A stretch of DNA of 64,000 nt from Ceratobasidium sp. AG-K (GCA_037039685.1 JAWNGF010000003.1:1-64000); one strand, 5' to 3'; shown: positions 13,760 to 26,705, counted from the stretch's first letter. A program made the numbers and translations. Notes: generated from the sequence alone by a model not told the origin.

Positions 13760-14780
13760 AGCCTGGAGGTTGTAAGCTGCCGTTTCTGAGCATGGGCGGA
13801 GTGTCTCACAATGGGTCGCAAGGTGCACAATGCGAACGGCGGTCGGGAGCTGGTCTCAATCTCAGATGAACAATGAGTAGGGCATAGCGCCCTCAGGCAA
13901 TCACCATGCGCATCACACGAACTGCGGTCGAGAGATGCCTTATGGGTAGAACCGCTCCAGCTGGAGTACAATATGCGACCAAGGGCATCAGATGTACAAT
14001 GGGTTACTGCGGTCGAGAGGTGCTTGCAGGCAAACCCACCCCAGCAGGAGTGGAAGATGTATCCTGAGGTGCCTGGCGCGCAATGCGTACCGCGGCCGAA
14101 GCATGCGTGTGGGAACGCTTCCCGCATCAGGGACAAAACGGCTACCATAGACATATAACGCATAGTGCATATCGTGGTTAAGAGGTGCTTGCAGCCGACC
14201 GCATCCTTACGCACCAGGCGCACAGTGCGTACTGCGGTCGCAGCATATGTGTGGGAACGCTTGCCGCATCAGAGACAAACCAGCTACCATAGACATATAA
14301 TGCATCGTACATATAGTTGTTGTGAGGTGCTCGCATGCAGACACATTCGTGGGCACCGGGTGCACATTGCGTACGGCGGTCGCAGCATGCCTGTAGGGAC
14401 TCTTGCCGCATCAGAGACGAAACGGCTACCACAGATATGTAATGCATTGTCCATACATTGGTTCAGGGGTGCTTGCAGGCACACACGTCTTTAGGCACCG
14501 GGCGCACATTGCGTACTGCGGTCGCAGCATGCATGTAGGAATGCTTGCCGCCTCAGAGACAAAACGGCAAACATAGCCATATAACGCATGGTACATATCG
14601 TGGTTGAGAGGTGCTCGCAAGCAGTCCTACCTAGACAACCATGGACTGTGCTTCACTACAAACTAGGCGGATAAAGCGAACTGCAATCGGGGAATGCTCG
14701 CGACCCTTCTTTTGCAGCTCCGTCATAGGAGCTCCAATAAACAAGACATGTGATGCGAACTGCGGTCGGGACCTGCTTGC
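13760..14780. repeat. Diverged 142 bp tandem repeats carrying GCGTACTGCGGTCGCA
   Basis: The motif GCGTAC(T/C/G)GCGG(T/C)CG recurs at 14,085, 14,227, 14,369 and 14,511, exactly 142 bp apart each time. Between motifs the units share GGAACGCTTGCCGCATCAG, GACAAAACGGCTACC and GAGGTGCTTGCAGGC. Further degenerate copies of the motif (GAACTGCGGTCG, TTACTGCGGTCG) flank the array on both sides at irregular spacing. Several open frames cross the repeats on both strands, but only because the unit lacks stops; I do not regard them as genes. Confidence 0.85.
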
Positions 14781-15539
14781 GGGCAACGAACGGTCCCCGA
14801 TGAAGAACTAGATGAGGCATTACTCTAGGAGAAGGTTGCATTCGACATATGGTGGCCGTGAGATGCAACACGGTTCAACTCTGTTCTAAGGCTTACCCAA
14901 GAGCTGAATGTACACAATGATATATGTCTACTAACTGCGGTGTTTGTTTCACGTATCTATATAATCCCCTCAGTCTTAGAAGGACTCCTCCCGACCCCCT
15001 CCATCACTTTTAAATGCTTTATTTGTAGCCAGCGGCAAATGGCTCTCTGCTCGGCTGATACCCGAGTACTTTATATATATAGTGAATGCGTGCAGCAAAC
15101 TCTTCGTTGATACATACAATCCACCGTCTATTCACTCGTGTGATTATATACATTGTTTTGCCACAGCATGTTTGGTAACGGGAGCTTTGCAATCAATCAT
15201 CTTCCTCTCGAGCAGCTGCAGTACCGAATTATGCAGGGCACAAGCGTTGGGCTTTGCATTCTGGCTTATCTTCGGCCAGGGCTAGATAGCAGCCTAGGAA
15301 TAACTGATTGGGGCGCTTTTGCGGGTTGTGCACATCACCTACCTGACGGTGATAAATGTATATGTGGCGTCGCTCCGACGATGCGGTCAGCCTTTGGACA
15401 CGCATATAGTCGCCATTCATACCAGGAACCCAGCTCCCTAATTGTCAAATATGATTCGGCGGCTTTCTTGTATTGTTGATCAGCCAGAAGCGTCCATGGG
15501 AACTCGAGCCCTGATTCCGGCTCCCGAATGGAAAGCTCA
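14781..15539. other. Intergenic, no gene seen
   Basis: AT-rich spacer with a TTTATATATATAG stretch near 15,070. Short open frames overlap one another on both strands and have no recognisable content. Confidence 0.5.
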
Positions 15540-17090
15540 AGATGCCGCTATCGTTAGCGATGAGTCGAATTAACAACGAAGAAGAAACCCACCCTGTGCC
15601 AGGGTCGGTCAGGACCATTTTTCGACTCAGTTACAGCCTACCGAGCACTGAGTCAAGCGATGATACACCCTTCACGCATGAGCCGAGTACGATACCACCA
15701 TGCCAGCTACACTACCATTGTCCAATACATAGTTTGAACACCTGAAATGGACTTACAAAGCCCGTCCGAGCGCTCGAGCGCGATGCTGAGACCCCCGCGG
15801 GAATTGTCGCACGACAGCCCTGTAAGAGCCCAAAGAGACGCACTCTGACTCGGCAGAATAGATTGTGAATGCTGAAGGCTGACCTGAGTGGACTATGTCC
15901 TTGCCCGACGTGGACTCAAGTTTGATAAAGCCAAATTGTTTGCAAAGCGACCCAACGATCTGAAAGTGAAGGCATCGAACCCAACGGGTTAATATGCGAG
16001 CTCGATGACAGCTAAGCGTTCAGCGACAACCAATACGGGGACGTGCTAAGGTACTTACGAGACGGAACATATAGTCCCGAGGTGCCGGGGCAGGCATCAG
16101 GAGCCACCATCGGGTCCTAGACAAACCCCTCGTGTGATCCTCAAGGAAACCGACGACGAGAACGACAATAACTCGGCGACTCGGTTCCTTCCCAACAGTG
16201 ATCTGAGACCAGTAAGAGCGCTACACCTTCGGGCAAGGGTAAAAAAGGCAACACATCCAAGAAATCGAAGTAACAATCAAGTAAAAACGTACCAAAAACG
16301 TACCCGAGCCAGGCACGGAGCCCTCGAGGCAACCTGATAGACACCGCCAGGCCCCAAGAGCGGCGGGTACCTCGAGCTATTAATAGACGGCAAGAACGCT
16401 CGTCTTGCGAGTATGCCTACCGCGAGAGGACGGATCTGAACACTCACTGTCCGAATCCCAGGAAATAGCCGCCAATACTTACTAACCTCGTCAATGGCAA
16501 CATCAGCCAGATTTCGATGTGATTCGCAAACGGATCGAGCAATTTGACGATGGATGTAGGCGGAGCAAACTTAAAACACCCCAGTCACTGGTTGAATAAT
16601 CGCCGAGAGCAAGCCCGTCGCAACATGAGTTTGGACAGTCTAAACGAATTTTCGGGTGGTGGTCAAAGCGGTAAGCACGGCCGTGATCGAGCAGAGGGAC
16701 AACGCACTTCCAGGAAGTTGGGTCGGGGTCAGAAAGAGCTGAAGGCGCAGCGGCCAGGTTAAGACTGACCCTGTTGACTGCACGTCAACAGGTACTAATT
16801 CGAGCCCAGACTCAGAACGAGCCCGTTGCAATCAGGGTTCAGACAGTTGGAACAAGTTGTTGAATGGTCCAAGCAGCAAGTGCAGTCGCAATCGAGCAGA
16901 GAAATTGCGCAATTCCAGGGAAACAGACTCGCAGCTCAAACGAAGCCAAGAATGCTAAGCAACGAGATGATTACCGAGTCGAAGTGAGAGCTGCCAAGTT
17001 GGGACCCGAAGAGAAGGTCCAAGTATTGTTAGTAGTTGTAGTGTGGCGCATCAGTAGGGGATTGTTTAAGACCGAAGCTGTGCTAAGGCG
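15540..17090 (+). pseudogene. Decayed low-complexity gene related to the one at 59.3-60.7 kb
   Basis: At 16,105-16,275 the plus strand reads RQTPRVILKETDDEND and then, after a frame change, SETSKSATPSGKGKKG followed by a lysine/serine run. The gene at 59.3-60.7 kb reads RRTPRVTVEETDDEDD and SSETERSVTPVGKGKG at the matching place. Here the frame is broken by shifts and stops. Downstream pieces (16,540-17,090) translate to Gln/Arg/Ala-rich fragments in several frames, consistent with a decayed coiled-coil region. The left limit is uncertain. Confidence 0.55.
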
Positions 17091-18004
17091 CTAGCGAATA
17101 ATGACACCGTATCTGATTGAGTGACACGTGCCATATCTCTTCTCCGAATCGATCACGAGCCGACATTGGGCCAGGTATGGCAGGCTTCTACATATACTGG
17201 AACATGGCAGCAGTAGCAGGCTCCTCCCTGTTTGCACAGAATCTGTATATATTAGTATCGAAGATATACATATTGCATTTTGTATAGAAGGAATTGTGCA
17301 GAATTACTCGAAACGACGAAGTCTGTATATAAATGGTAATACAAGCAGAAGGGTGTGACGCGGCCGGGTGACCCCGAAGCGCCAAGCAGTTGGATACTAA
17401 GTGCTTGCACCCACTCGTGTGTCCCGTACGCCGTATGCAAGACCACTCTGTGATCATCGGCCGGACCTTGACCAACAGCTCAACGCCCTATACGTAAGAA
17501 GCCTCATGCAGGCATCAAACATGCACAATCAATCGGGCAAGCCATTGCTTTTTGAGCCTCCTCGAGTGGATGTATGCGTGATGTTTAGCGAGGTTGTAAC
17601 CTCCCCTGTTGACGATCTGGGGTAAGATCAGGTCGCGTACAACAGTCTAGAATTGGTGTGTGACGTTGACGACTCACGGTGAAAGTCGCTGCGAGAAGCC
17701 GCGTGAGTTTAGCTACGCTGTGCCTAGCTCGTGAGCTCCACGACTTGGGCAGCGTGTCTTTTCAATAAAACTTTTGTATGCTAATAGTTCGGCGTACGAT
17801 CTAAGGCATTACACGCTGCACGGAGTGGGCTTCTCGAGCGAGAATTGATCAATACGTATGAAGGCCATCTAACTTGCATCGGAGACGTCCAAATCGGGGA
17901 TTGGCCTCCCATAGATACTTTTCCCCGTGAGCGAGCTTGGTGGTTTAAAGAGGGAAAATCCTCTCTCGCAAGCTTGTTTCGACATCCCCTTCTGTGTCGA
18001 CTTA
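17091..18004. other. Spacer upstream of H1
   Basis: No gene seen. A CGTACGCCGTATGC site of the recurrent motif family lies near 17,427. The 200 bp before the H1 start contain no clear TATA box; a TTCAATAAAAC stretch lies near 17,762. An in-frame extension upstream of the chosen H1 start exists but is not conserved in H2. Confidence 0.5.
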
Positions 18005-21000
18005 ATGGCGCCGGTTAACCTCACGTTTGCGACACTGGTACATCGCTTTGCGGAACACGAAGTACCCCCCGACGACCAGCCATGGAACTTCTTTCCATTC
18101 TCCAACCCCGTCTTTTGTGAGAACGCCGGTATTCCCTCCGTGGAGATTGGCCTGTCGCAACCTCCTAGCGGCAAATTTGGTAGCTTAGTCGGTCCTGCTG
18201 TGCGTCGGCAATGGCCAAAGAGAGTTGAAGGCGCGCTGGAGTTCCTTAGACATTGCGATGAACAACGGCGCCGAATGAAGCAGGCGAACAAGAAGTTTTC
18301 GATGGAGTCATTTCAGATCATTATGAGGAGAGCACCGAGGGTAGACGACTGGAACTGGCTCGCCACGCAATTTTTTAGCGTACCGGGCGGTCTATATGCG
18401 AAGCTCAAAGACCTCATGCGGGACCATGGATGCGATGCGGAGGAAGCATATCGGGCAATTCGAGAGGACAAGGTGGGTATAATTTCAAACAAATCTTCCA
18501 ATAGCTTACATTCTACAAAATTACTACTAAGATATATCGATTGGGGGACAAATTTAAAGAGTCTGATGTGAAAGAAACTACAAAATACGACGACGTGTTC
18601 CTGGCGGCTCGGGAGCCGCTCGGTCGTTCGCTGTTGGGTGATATGAACGGCAATGGGCGTCTTCCGGTTAGGTGAGTGAGCTGGTAACGCGACACTGTTT
18701 GAGCACTAACTCCTTGCCGTCCGCCCGAGCAGAGCGTTCCCTTGTTCGTGCGCTGACATTCAGGTTCTTTGAGACTGGGTCCCGGACCTTGAGGGGTAAC
18801 CTCGGCAAGCTCAAAGAGTTTGAAACGATGCTTGTCCAATGCTATGCCGGTGAGTAAACCCAAAATAGCACGGCGATGATGGGCTCACAGATTCCAGACG
18901 CGCAAGCTAAGCCAGGCTACCGGATACTGCAGAAGGCGATAGGCTTGTTCGGCAAGGTCGTCAGCCTGCAACGTGTGATGGGTATCACCGAGAAAGAAGA
19001 AGAGGAGGTAGTGTGGCGCCTCAAGCTTGACACGCTGATGGAGACCTTGGGTCGAAAACGAGAGGGGAATAGAAGTGAGTATGGTCGCGTTAACCTACAT
19101 ACCAAAGCTGAGCGACCTTACCAGCGGTGCGAACCAAGGCGACACACCCACTGGCACGTCTGGTCTCAGAAGAAGACCTAGATAAGGCGTGGAAGTTTTA
19201 TCGCGAGCAGATTTGGCGACCGAGCGATCCGACATTAACCGAATCGCAGGTGGATGCCTGCACTGACGATCTGTTCGAAGGGCCGCTCAAGGGAATGAAC
19301 GACTTCCCGCTCAATGCTGGAGTGGAAAAGTGGTCCAGCAGGTCGCCGGCCGAGATCAAGACAATGCTTGGAATCCCCGAAGAGGGATTGCCGGGCTGCG
19401 CTCGTGGACCAGATGGGAAGTTGGCAAGGGAGCCGATGGGGCACCAGTGGGCTGCTGTCCTTGAATTGGTCAACCGATCGTTTACCGAGGATGGTGGGGA
19501 AGGCGATCCGACGGTGTTGGCGGACGAGGTCGGTATGGGGAAAACGGTCCAAGTGATTGTATTCATCCAGGTGCTTTGGCATCTAAAGTCGCTCCAGCGG
19601 CTGGACAAGGAGCAGCCGCTCGAGGTGGGAACCCGATGGCCGGCATTCCTAGGTAAGTGATCCCCCGGGATGAGGAGCATATCGTGCTGACAGAGATTGT
19701 CACTTGCCTAACCACAACTCGCGTACTCCGGTCGCATCTCTCACACGGAACACCGGTTTAACCTGTTTGGCCACGCATATACCCCCTCCAACTGCACACC
19801 ATCGTCACAACCTTTGTACTCCGGTCGCAACCCTGGTGTCAAATATATCCGTCCAACTGGTTCTGCTCGGCATACTGACGCTTTGGCGTGGTATCAAATT
19901 TACTCACACATAACTGCCGTACTCCGGTCGCAAACGACGCAATTGGCCATGGCATTGTCTGTGGACAGGCTCCCGCACGTCGTTCATGGGCCGAGGTGCT
20001 ATTCCCGCCCTTCCGACGCTAATTGTCGTACCCCAGACCTTGCGTGTCCAGTGGACGTCCGAGCTCGATACCTGGCTCTCCCCGACAGCCTGCCATATCC
20101 TCAACTATCGCGGTAATGACACTGAACGCAAGATCTTTTTCGAGCCTCGATCCCTGTATGCTCAAGCAATGGAGCGAGACCATTCCGAGAGGACAATAAT
20201 TCTCGCCGAAGCCCCAGTAAGTACGTCCCTTGTTCAAACGGCAGAGCGCTGACTGGCCATCCAGTCGGTGCAATTCGAGGGTCGCTCGCTTCTGCTGCAA
20301 AACGGCAACCGAGCACGGGCAGAGCCAAGTACGGGCCCCCGCAACTTGATCACGAAAACGATCTTTGCCCACAACTACTTGCTTGGAGTGTTGGACGAAG
20401 CACATATGTACCGAAACTGGGGGTTCAATTACCGTTCTATGCTGACACTCATGTCTCGATGTCGCCAGCGTATGTTACTCACTGCAACGCCGCTATTCAC
20501 GCAGCCGCGGGTAAGTAAACTTCAGTTTTGACTCGGGATGTTGATAATTATGCAGCTTCAACTAACCATACTATATGCGTAGGATCTCCTCCACCTCGGC
20601 CGCATCGCGAGAGCTCGACGCTTCATTGGCTCCGCCGGCGAGGAGCTCACCAAGGCCGTCGAGAAGCAGTTCAAAGAGAGCGGGAAGCAGTGGGAGACAG
20701 AGGAGGAGCAGGGAACCCTTCGCGAATTTCTTCAGTCACTCCGAGGGTCGACCGCCTCCGATTCTGAGTCCGACGCCTCAATAGTTGACATAGACGTGGC
20801 GGGCCTCGACTTGCAAACTTACCGGGCGTTCTGGGCCACCCGAAATGGCTTGATTCTGCTTCGCTCGGCTTTACAGGACTATGTCATTCGGCGCGACGAT
20901 CGATCCAAGGACTGGGAGGGCAAGCCGCTACTGGGGCTGCAGCCGAAGGTCGACATTATGTCTCCAATCAAGTTGACCGAGAGTACCCAGGCGGCCGTCA

Positions 21001-23574
21001 GCCGTGAAACAGATACAAAAGAGAAAAGGTACGATCCCCACCTGAGTCTAACACACTGTAATGGTTCCTGACTTTCCCAATTAATTCAGGAAGTCTGCTC
21101 GCATGGATATGAGTGTGAGTTCATTTGCATACGCCCTTGTTATCAGCTAATTGTCCTCGCAGGGCTTTTTCACGCGGCTCAAGAAAATCCTTGTGCATCC
21201 TGCGCTGGCAAAACAACGGCCGTCCCACGTTTCGCCCGAAGAGCACGTCCAGAACCTATTCCCGACGTTGGAGGATTATAAGGCGGACCCTTCTGCCAAG
21301 ATCGACCGGCTCCTATGCATCCTACAGCATCATCTCGGCGAATCGCAGGCCGATGAACCCCCGCTGGCTTGGGACGAGGAAGGCAACGAGGTTCCCTCCC
21401 CGGTGTTACCCCAGGCCGGCCCGAAGCCGACGGCACCGTCCCAACGCCGCAAAGCTGTAGTGTACTGTCATCTCTCATCGAGCTGGGTTCTCGTGGCGCA
21501 TGTAAGTTTATGTTCGCAACCTGATCAGTGTGGAGCTAATACAATAACCGGGCATAGATACTGAAACTACAAGGCATCCCAAGCGTTCGAGTAAACGGAT
21601 CGATGGACGCCAATCAGCGAGCCGCTGCAGTTGAAGAGTTTCAGTTCGACGATGGTCCTGATGTTATAATGCTGAGTGATGTCGGGGCTACGGGGTTGAA
21701 CCTCCAGAGAGGTTCGATTGTTGTGTATGTGGTAAGTGTAAATTTACTTTCATTCATAGGCTATATGCGTCATATTACAAGCTTATAACTGACTACAATC
21801 TGACAGGACCACCCCTGGTCTGCCTCCGAGGCGCAGCAAATCGAGGGCCGAGTCCAGCGTCGCGGACAGCTGCGCCAGGTTTACGTGTACCGAATCATGG
21901 CCCCGGGTACGCCCGACGAGTATCTCCTGGGCTATGCCAGCGGCAAGAAGATGATGATGGAGATCTTCACGAAACACCTGGAGACGGAGGGGATGCCAGG
22001 CTTTGAGTTCGAACTTGATGAGGTCGGGTTAGGAGATTGCCTGGATCTCGAAGCAGAAGAGGCACCTGCACGCCGGTCAAGAGTCGAGGGCCGCCCATCG
22101 AAAGCCGAGACAACTGATGACGAGGGGACAGTTGTTCCAAGCTCCGACGACGAGGAACCGACGCTGAAGCAAACGCAAAGGCCAAAGCCAAAACCAAAAC
22201 CAAAGCCGGAGCCGGAGCGAGAGCCGAAGGCCATCAAGACCAGGGCGAGCGGCAAGGCAGCAGCAGAGATCGACCCCGAGTTCCCGGAGCTAGGTAGACG
22301 TCCTGGGGAGGGCACGAAGTCGCGCGTGAAGTGGGATGCAAAGCGCGAGAGGCTCAAGGAGAAGAAAGCCGCCGAGGAAGCTGTTCAAGAGCGCGAAGAG
22401 GTCAAACAACAGCGCCTGAAAGAGCGGGAACTTCGGACGGAGCGCAGCCAGCGCCTCCGAGACCAGCCGCCGTCCGAGTCCCGGCCGAAGGTCCAGCAGC
22501 AAGAAGGGGAAGTGGCATCGGCATCAGTGAAAGTCCAAGGCGCGAGCAAGGACAAGGCCAAGGGCAAAGCCAAGGCGACAGACCCAGCACCCATGACGCC
22601 TGCGGAACCCGCAGAGACCCCTCAAGCGTCCGAACTGGTCAGGCCAATGCATGATATCATGCTGGCAATGATAGCGGAAGGCCGATTGGACGTCGAGACC
22701 GCACAAGGTATGCTCGCGCAAAGTGGGCAGGCGCCGCTCGATCCCTCGCTCCTCCCTTCTGCGAATGCGGCTTCTTCGTCTGCTGGGCTGTCTAGATCTG
22801 GGGTGCAGAATGAGGAACCCACCGGTACGTGGCACAACGCTCACTGGTATGATCGCACTACTAATTTTGAGTTGGGCGATGATAGATACAACGGCTGCTC
22901 TTGACCCAGACGTCGAGATGTTCTGGTCGGATTCCCCTCCATCGATTCGTTCCCCCCCACTGAAGCGTCCACGTCGTGAAGACGATGGACCTGCCAGTGG
23001 ACTCAAATTACCTCATTCTCACGAATCGTTCATAACGCCACCCCCACACCAAGCGTCAACCCCTCGCCAAGAACCGACTGTCACGAGCTCGCAGATAGCG
23101 GAACCCGGCCATCTCTACGCCCCGAGTACGCAGGGAGGCGATGTCGACCTTCCACCGTCGTCACCAGTCCCGCTCACGCAGGGCACAAATCCTCCCTCGA
23201 CGCAACCGGAGTTCAATATCGGGTTCTTGCAGGGCGACAGCGATGGCCAGACCGACACATGGTCCCCGCAGTTGCAGGTTCTGCCGTCGGAGATAGCGGG
23301 CCGGGACCACGTCCTGGACAGTGTCGGCAGCCTTTCGATTACCCCCCGAGGCAGTGCTCCAGCACCGACGGCTAAAAAACGTCGACATCCCACAAATTCG
23401 AGCCCCTCGAATCAGCAGCCGCCATCGGAGGGAGATGACGTTCAGCAGACGGATGAGGAGCCCGTCGTCGAGCTCACGGCCGCAGACATACGTGCTGCCC
23501 AGGCACGAGCATTGAAGGCAAGTTTGAATCGTGGCGGGGGAAAGGGCCGAAAAGGACCAACGAAGCGACGATAG
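18005..23574 (+). CDS. H1: SNF2-family DNA-dependent ATPase/helicase, intact
   Basis: A protein of about 1,500 residues in 13-14 exons. The start at 18,005 (MAPVNLTFATLVHRF) aligns with MPAVNVPFAILVHRY in paralogue H2. Exons run about 18,005-18,472, 18,532-18,671, 18,733-18,849, 18,890-19,073, 19,131-19,652, 19,979-20,216, 20,265-20,510, 20,583-21,028, 21,090-21,114, 21,164-21,501, 21,558-21,731, 21,807-22,824 and 22,910-23,574. Visible SF2 motifs: Walker A as LADEVGMGKT, Ia region TLIVVPQTLRVQW, DEAH box in GVLDEAHMYRN, motif III as LTATP, motif V as ATGLNLQRG and motif VI as QIEGRVQRRGQ. Such enzymes use ATP to translocate on DNA and remodel chromatin or repair complexes in the nucleus. The C-terminal third is charged and low in complexity (KPKPKPKPEPE, then KKRR and a Gly/Lys/Arg end). 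The exact SNF2 subfamily is not certain. Confidence 0.88.
19653..19978. repeat. Expanded H1 intron holding CCGGTCGC motif repeats
   Basis: The intron (GTAAGT..ACAG) is 326 nt; its counterpart in H2 is about 128 nt (42,047-42,174). The extra sequence carries GTACTCCGGTCGCA three times (near 19,735, 19,817 and 19,919), each 80-100 bp apart, matching the motif in the 25.4-27.5 kb repeat complex. It looks like insertion of a short motif-bearing repeat into an intron. Confidence 0.75.
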
Positions 23575-24016
23575 GGTCATGGAGATGTCTGAGAGCATAC
23601 GGACCTGAATACTGTACATAGATTGTGAATAAGTAGTACACTCAATGTCCTCATTCACTCTCGCCTGACTGCCGAACGTGGCCTTCGTACGGCGTACGCG
23701 ACCAACGAGTGAAGGCCTGTATGCACCATGAGCTTGATGCATACCGCTTCTGACCGCTTGCTTTGCCAAGTACTCGAACCCCTGATGTTACCTGCTTCTG
23801 ACGGCCCTTCATGATCCACACAGATCTATATTCTAACTCACGGCCGGAGTACGTGCAAGCCGGCTCGAGCCCAACGGCATATTAGCACTTACACATCCCG
23901 TCGCGAAAGCCAGAAATCTCAGTCACGTGACTCGTTACATTACCGCTACCAATCTCACACGCTAATTCAGAACTTCAACCACCCGTTTCAAACACTGCGA
24001 CCCTTGCCTCATCCCT
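23575..24016. other. Spacer between H1 and the next gene
   Basis: Contains the motif-family palindrome GTACGGCGTACGCGACC near 23,687 and probably the H1 terminator and the next promoter. Nothing else recognised. Confidence 0.4.
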
Positions 24017-24606
24017 ATGGCTGCGATCCCACCCTTCGTCCTCGCTATCGAAAACTCTGCCCCTTCCTTTGATGACTACGTGCGTCGAGTACTTGAGATG
24101 AATCCTGACCTCCCAGCCAACCAGCTGCCCCCGATCTGGGCTCTTCAGCCCATAATCACGCAATGGCACGAAGAGCGTGTTCGGGAGATTCGTCGCGGGG
24201 GATATCTTGCGTATCGCAGGACCAGCTTCTGCCTTGGCTACGCTATACACTGTGTGTCCGGAGAGCTCTTCCGCAACGGCAACGAGGCGAACGAGATGTA
24301 CGACTTGGCGTATGCACGCGCCGTCCAGCTGATGCCCTTCTTCCGGGCTCGTATCGACCAGGATATCGAGCAAGCAATCGTACGCGAGGTTCGGCGATTC
24401 GAGATTGATTGTAAGTATCTTGTCAGCTTCTCTTGCCGCCGTTTTGCGTGATTGAAACCAATGATTCGTTAGTACTCGTCGCGCAAACCCTCTGCGAAGA
24501 TACTAACGATGAACTGACCGATGACATGGAGTCTGTCTACACTAATGAGTCGACTGCTGTCTCTGAGTCCCTCGACAGCAACGATACGATTAGCGATGTC
24601 GATTGA
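24017..24606 (+). CDS. Small hypothetical protein, two exons
   Basis: The ATG at 24,017 opens a 175-residue protein. An intron at 24,411-24,472 (GTAAGT..TAG) joins EID to LLVAQTLCED, and the exon lengths (394 + 134) sum to a multiple of three. The first ~130 residues look globular and helical (FDDYVRRVLEMN, DLAYARAVQLMPFF, EQAIVREVRRFE). The last ~40 are acidic and Ser/Thr-rich and end in SNDTISDVD. There is no signal peptide or membrane segment, and I do not recognise a family. It follows H1 on the same strand after 440 bp. Confidence 0.65.
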
Positions 24607-25450
24607 TTTGGTAGGCTATTTTTTTTTGGCTCTCGCGTATACTTTTGACTAATTTTTTTGCGGTTCAGTCTTACTGCCTTGGCCTTTGCTTTGCTGGTCC
24701 CAACGGACAAGTACTCGTTTTTGTATATAGTATTTACGCTGTTGTTCATTGCCCTGATGTATATAATACCGTTTTAGCAAGTCTACCGATCGGATCAATC
24801 ATTCCGTATCATCGACTGCTGTTGACTCTCAATCGGTCAGTCGGGCTGCTCCACCTCCTCATCATCCAAAAAAATTAAACAATCAAGAGAGTGCGTTGAT
24901 AACACTACAAAAGCTGGGAAATTCCCCCTCATTACCAAAGATTTTGTTCACGTTACGATGTTCTTTATGATGTTGGATCAATTACTGCCAATACATACAT
25001 GTGTGACTAGGCTCTCCCTGACATGTGTGTATGCGTGCCTGCTAGATCCTACTGTGCTTGATTGCTCACCTCCGAGTGGTAGCGTATAGCCTGTATATAC
25101 TGGTTTTTGATGCTACTATACATTTTGCACGTATTTATTTATGTATCTACACATGTCTCCTGCATAATTCATTACTCGCTCCGTCTGTCACGTTGGTCGA
25201 GCACGATATCCACTCCTTTGCTTGTCGAGGAGTTCTCCTGATTGTTTTGGATTTGTTTTAGGCGCATATATGCGTGTATCCTTGCAACTTTACTCCACTA
25301 GGATGTACGTGCGCATATTGGCCATTTCTCAATTCCAGTTGCTATATTGTTTTCTTGGCCACTAAAAACCGTTATGGAGCAGACCTGCTCCGGGATTGTT
25401 GGGTAATACGCACTGGGCGCCAGCACAGCTGGTAAGCTCCGCTTTTGGGC
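24607..25450. other. AT-rich spacer, no gene seen
   Basis: Poly-T runs and TATATA stretches, with only short incoherent open frames. Confidence 0.5.
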
Positions 25451-25570
25451 ACGCCTCGTCGAGTCGTGCCAGAGGCTGCGACCGGAGTATGCAACGGGTG
25501 AGTGGTTGGTACAATGGTACACTACACGAATGAGTGTGTGAGTCGGGCCAGGATTGCCTAGAAGTCCGCT

Positions 25571-26705
25571 TACTCCGGTCGCAAGCCATCTGAGGAGGAG
25601 GGGCGGTACGGCCACTGGCTGGTGGAGTGCTACAGCTGGCGACCGGAGTACGCGAGTTGTACATGGGGCAGTAGCCAACAGATGGTGTGAAGACACACAC
25701 ATGTGTGTTCTGCTGTCAGAGCCAGCAAGATGACCTTCAGACACGCCTGGTCCAGCCGTGGTGGAGGATGCGACCGGAGTACGCAAGGGGCAAGTGGTCG
25801 GCACAAGGGCCCACCACAGAGATGACTGGCTTAGTTTGGCCAGCGGCTATGCAGCTGTCTGCATACTCCGGTCGCAAGCCAGCAAAGGGGGAGAGCGGCA
25901 GAGCAACCGGCAGGTGGGTTGCTGCAGCGGGCGTACGGAGTACGCGAGTTGCCCAGGTGGCATTGGCCGATGGATGTGTGCAGACACACACATAGATAGA
26001 GTCTTACATGTACTTAGTAAATAAATAACTGACGATGCACGTTAGACATTGTATATGCGTGAGAAGTAGATGCTTAGAGGCATGGACCAGTCTGCGTCGT
26101 CCGGACATAAGCTGTAGGACCCACACGCATGCGCGTGTGCCGAATGCTGAGTTCCAACCTACAGCTTATGTCCGGACGACGCAGACTGGTCCATGCCTCT
26201 AAGCATCTACTTCTCACGCATATACAATGTCTAACGTGCATCGTCAGTTATTTATTTACTAAGTACATGTAAGACTCTATCTATGTGTGTGTCTGCACAC
26301 ATCCATCGGCCAATGCCACCTGGGCAACTCGCGTACTCCGTACGCCCGCTGCAGCAACCCACCTGCCGGTTGCTCTGCCGCTCTCCCCCTTTGCTGGCTT
26401 GCGACCGGAGTATGCAGACAGCTGCATAGCCGCTGGCCAAACTAAGCCAGTCATCTCTGTGGTGGGCCCTTGTGCCGACCACTTGCCCCTTGCGTACTCC
26501 GGTCGCATCCTCCACCACGGCTGGACCAGGCGTGTCTGAAGGTCATCTTGCTGGCTCTGACAGCAGAACACACATGTGTGTGTCTTCACACCATCTGTTG
26601 GCTACTGCCCCATGTACAACTCGCGTACTCCGGTCGCCAGCTGTAGCACTCCACCAGCCAGTGGCCGTACCGCCCCTCCTCCTCAGATGGCTTGCGACCG
26701 GAGTA
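25571..26705. repeat. Long near-perfect palindrome (two ~548 bp arms, 39 bp spacer)
   Basis: Bases 25,571-26,118 are the reverse complement of 26,158-26,705, centred on 26,138; I saw no mismatch. The spacer 26,119-26,157 contains its own small hairpin (CACACGC-ATGC-GCGTGTG). Near-identity stops at both outer ends at the phrase TACTCCGGTCGCAAGCC. Beyond that point the flanks still resemble each other, but with many differences. Confidence 0.93.

Noticed and set aside
13753..14620. Several open frames in the 142 bp repeats
   Set aside because: Present on both strands and in phase with the repeat; the unit simply lacks stops.
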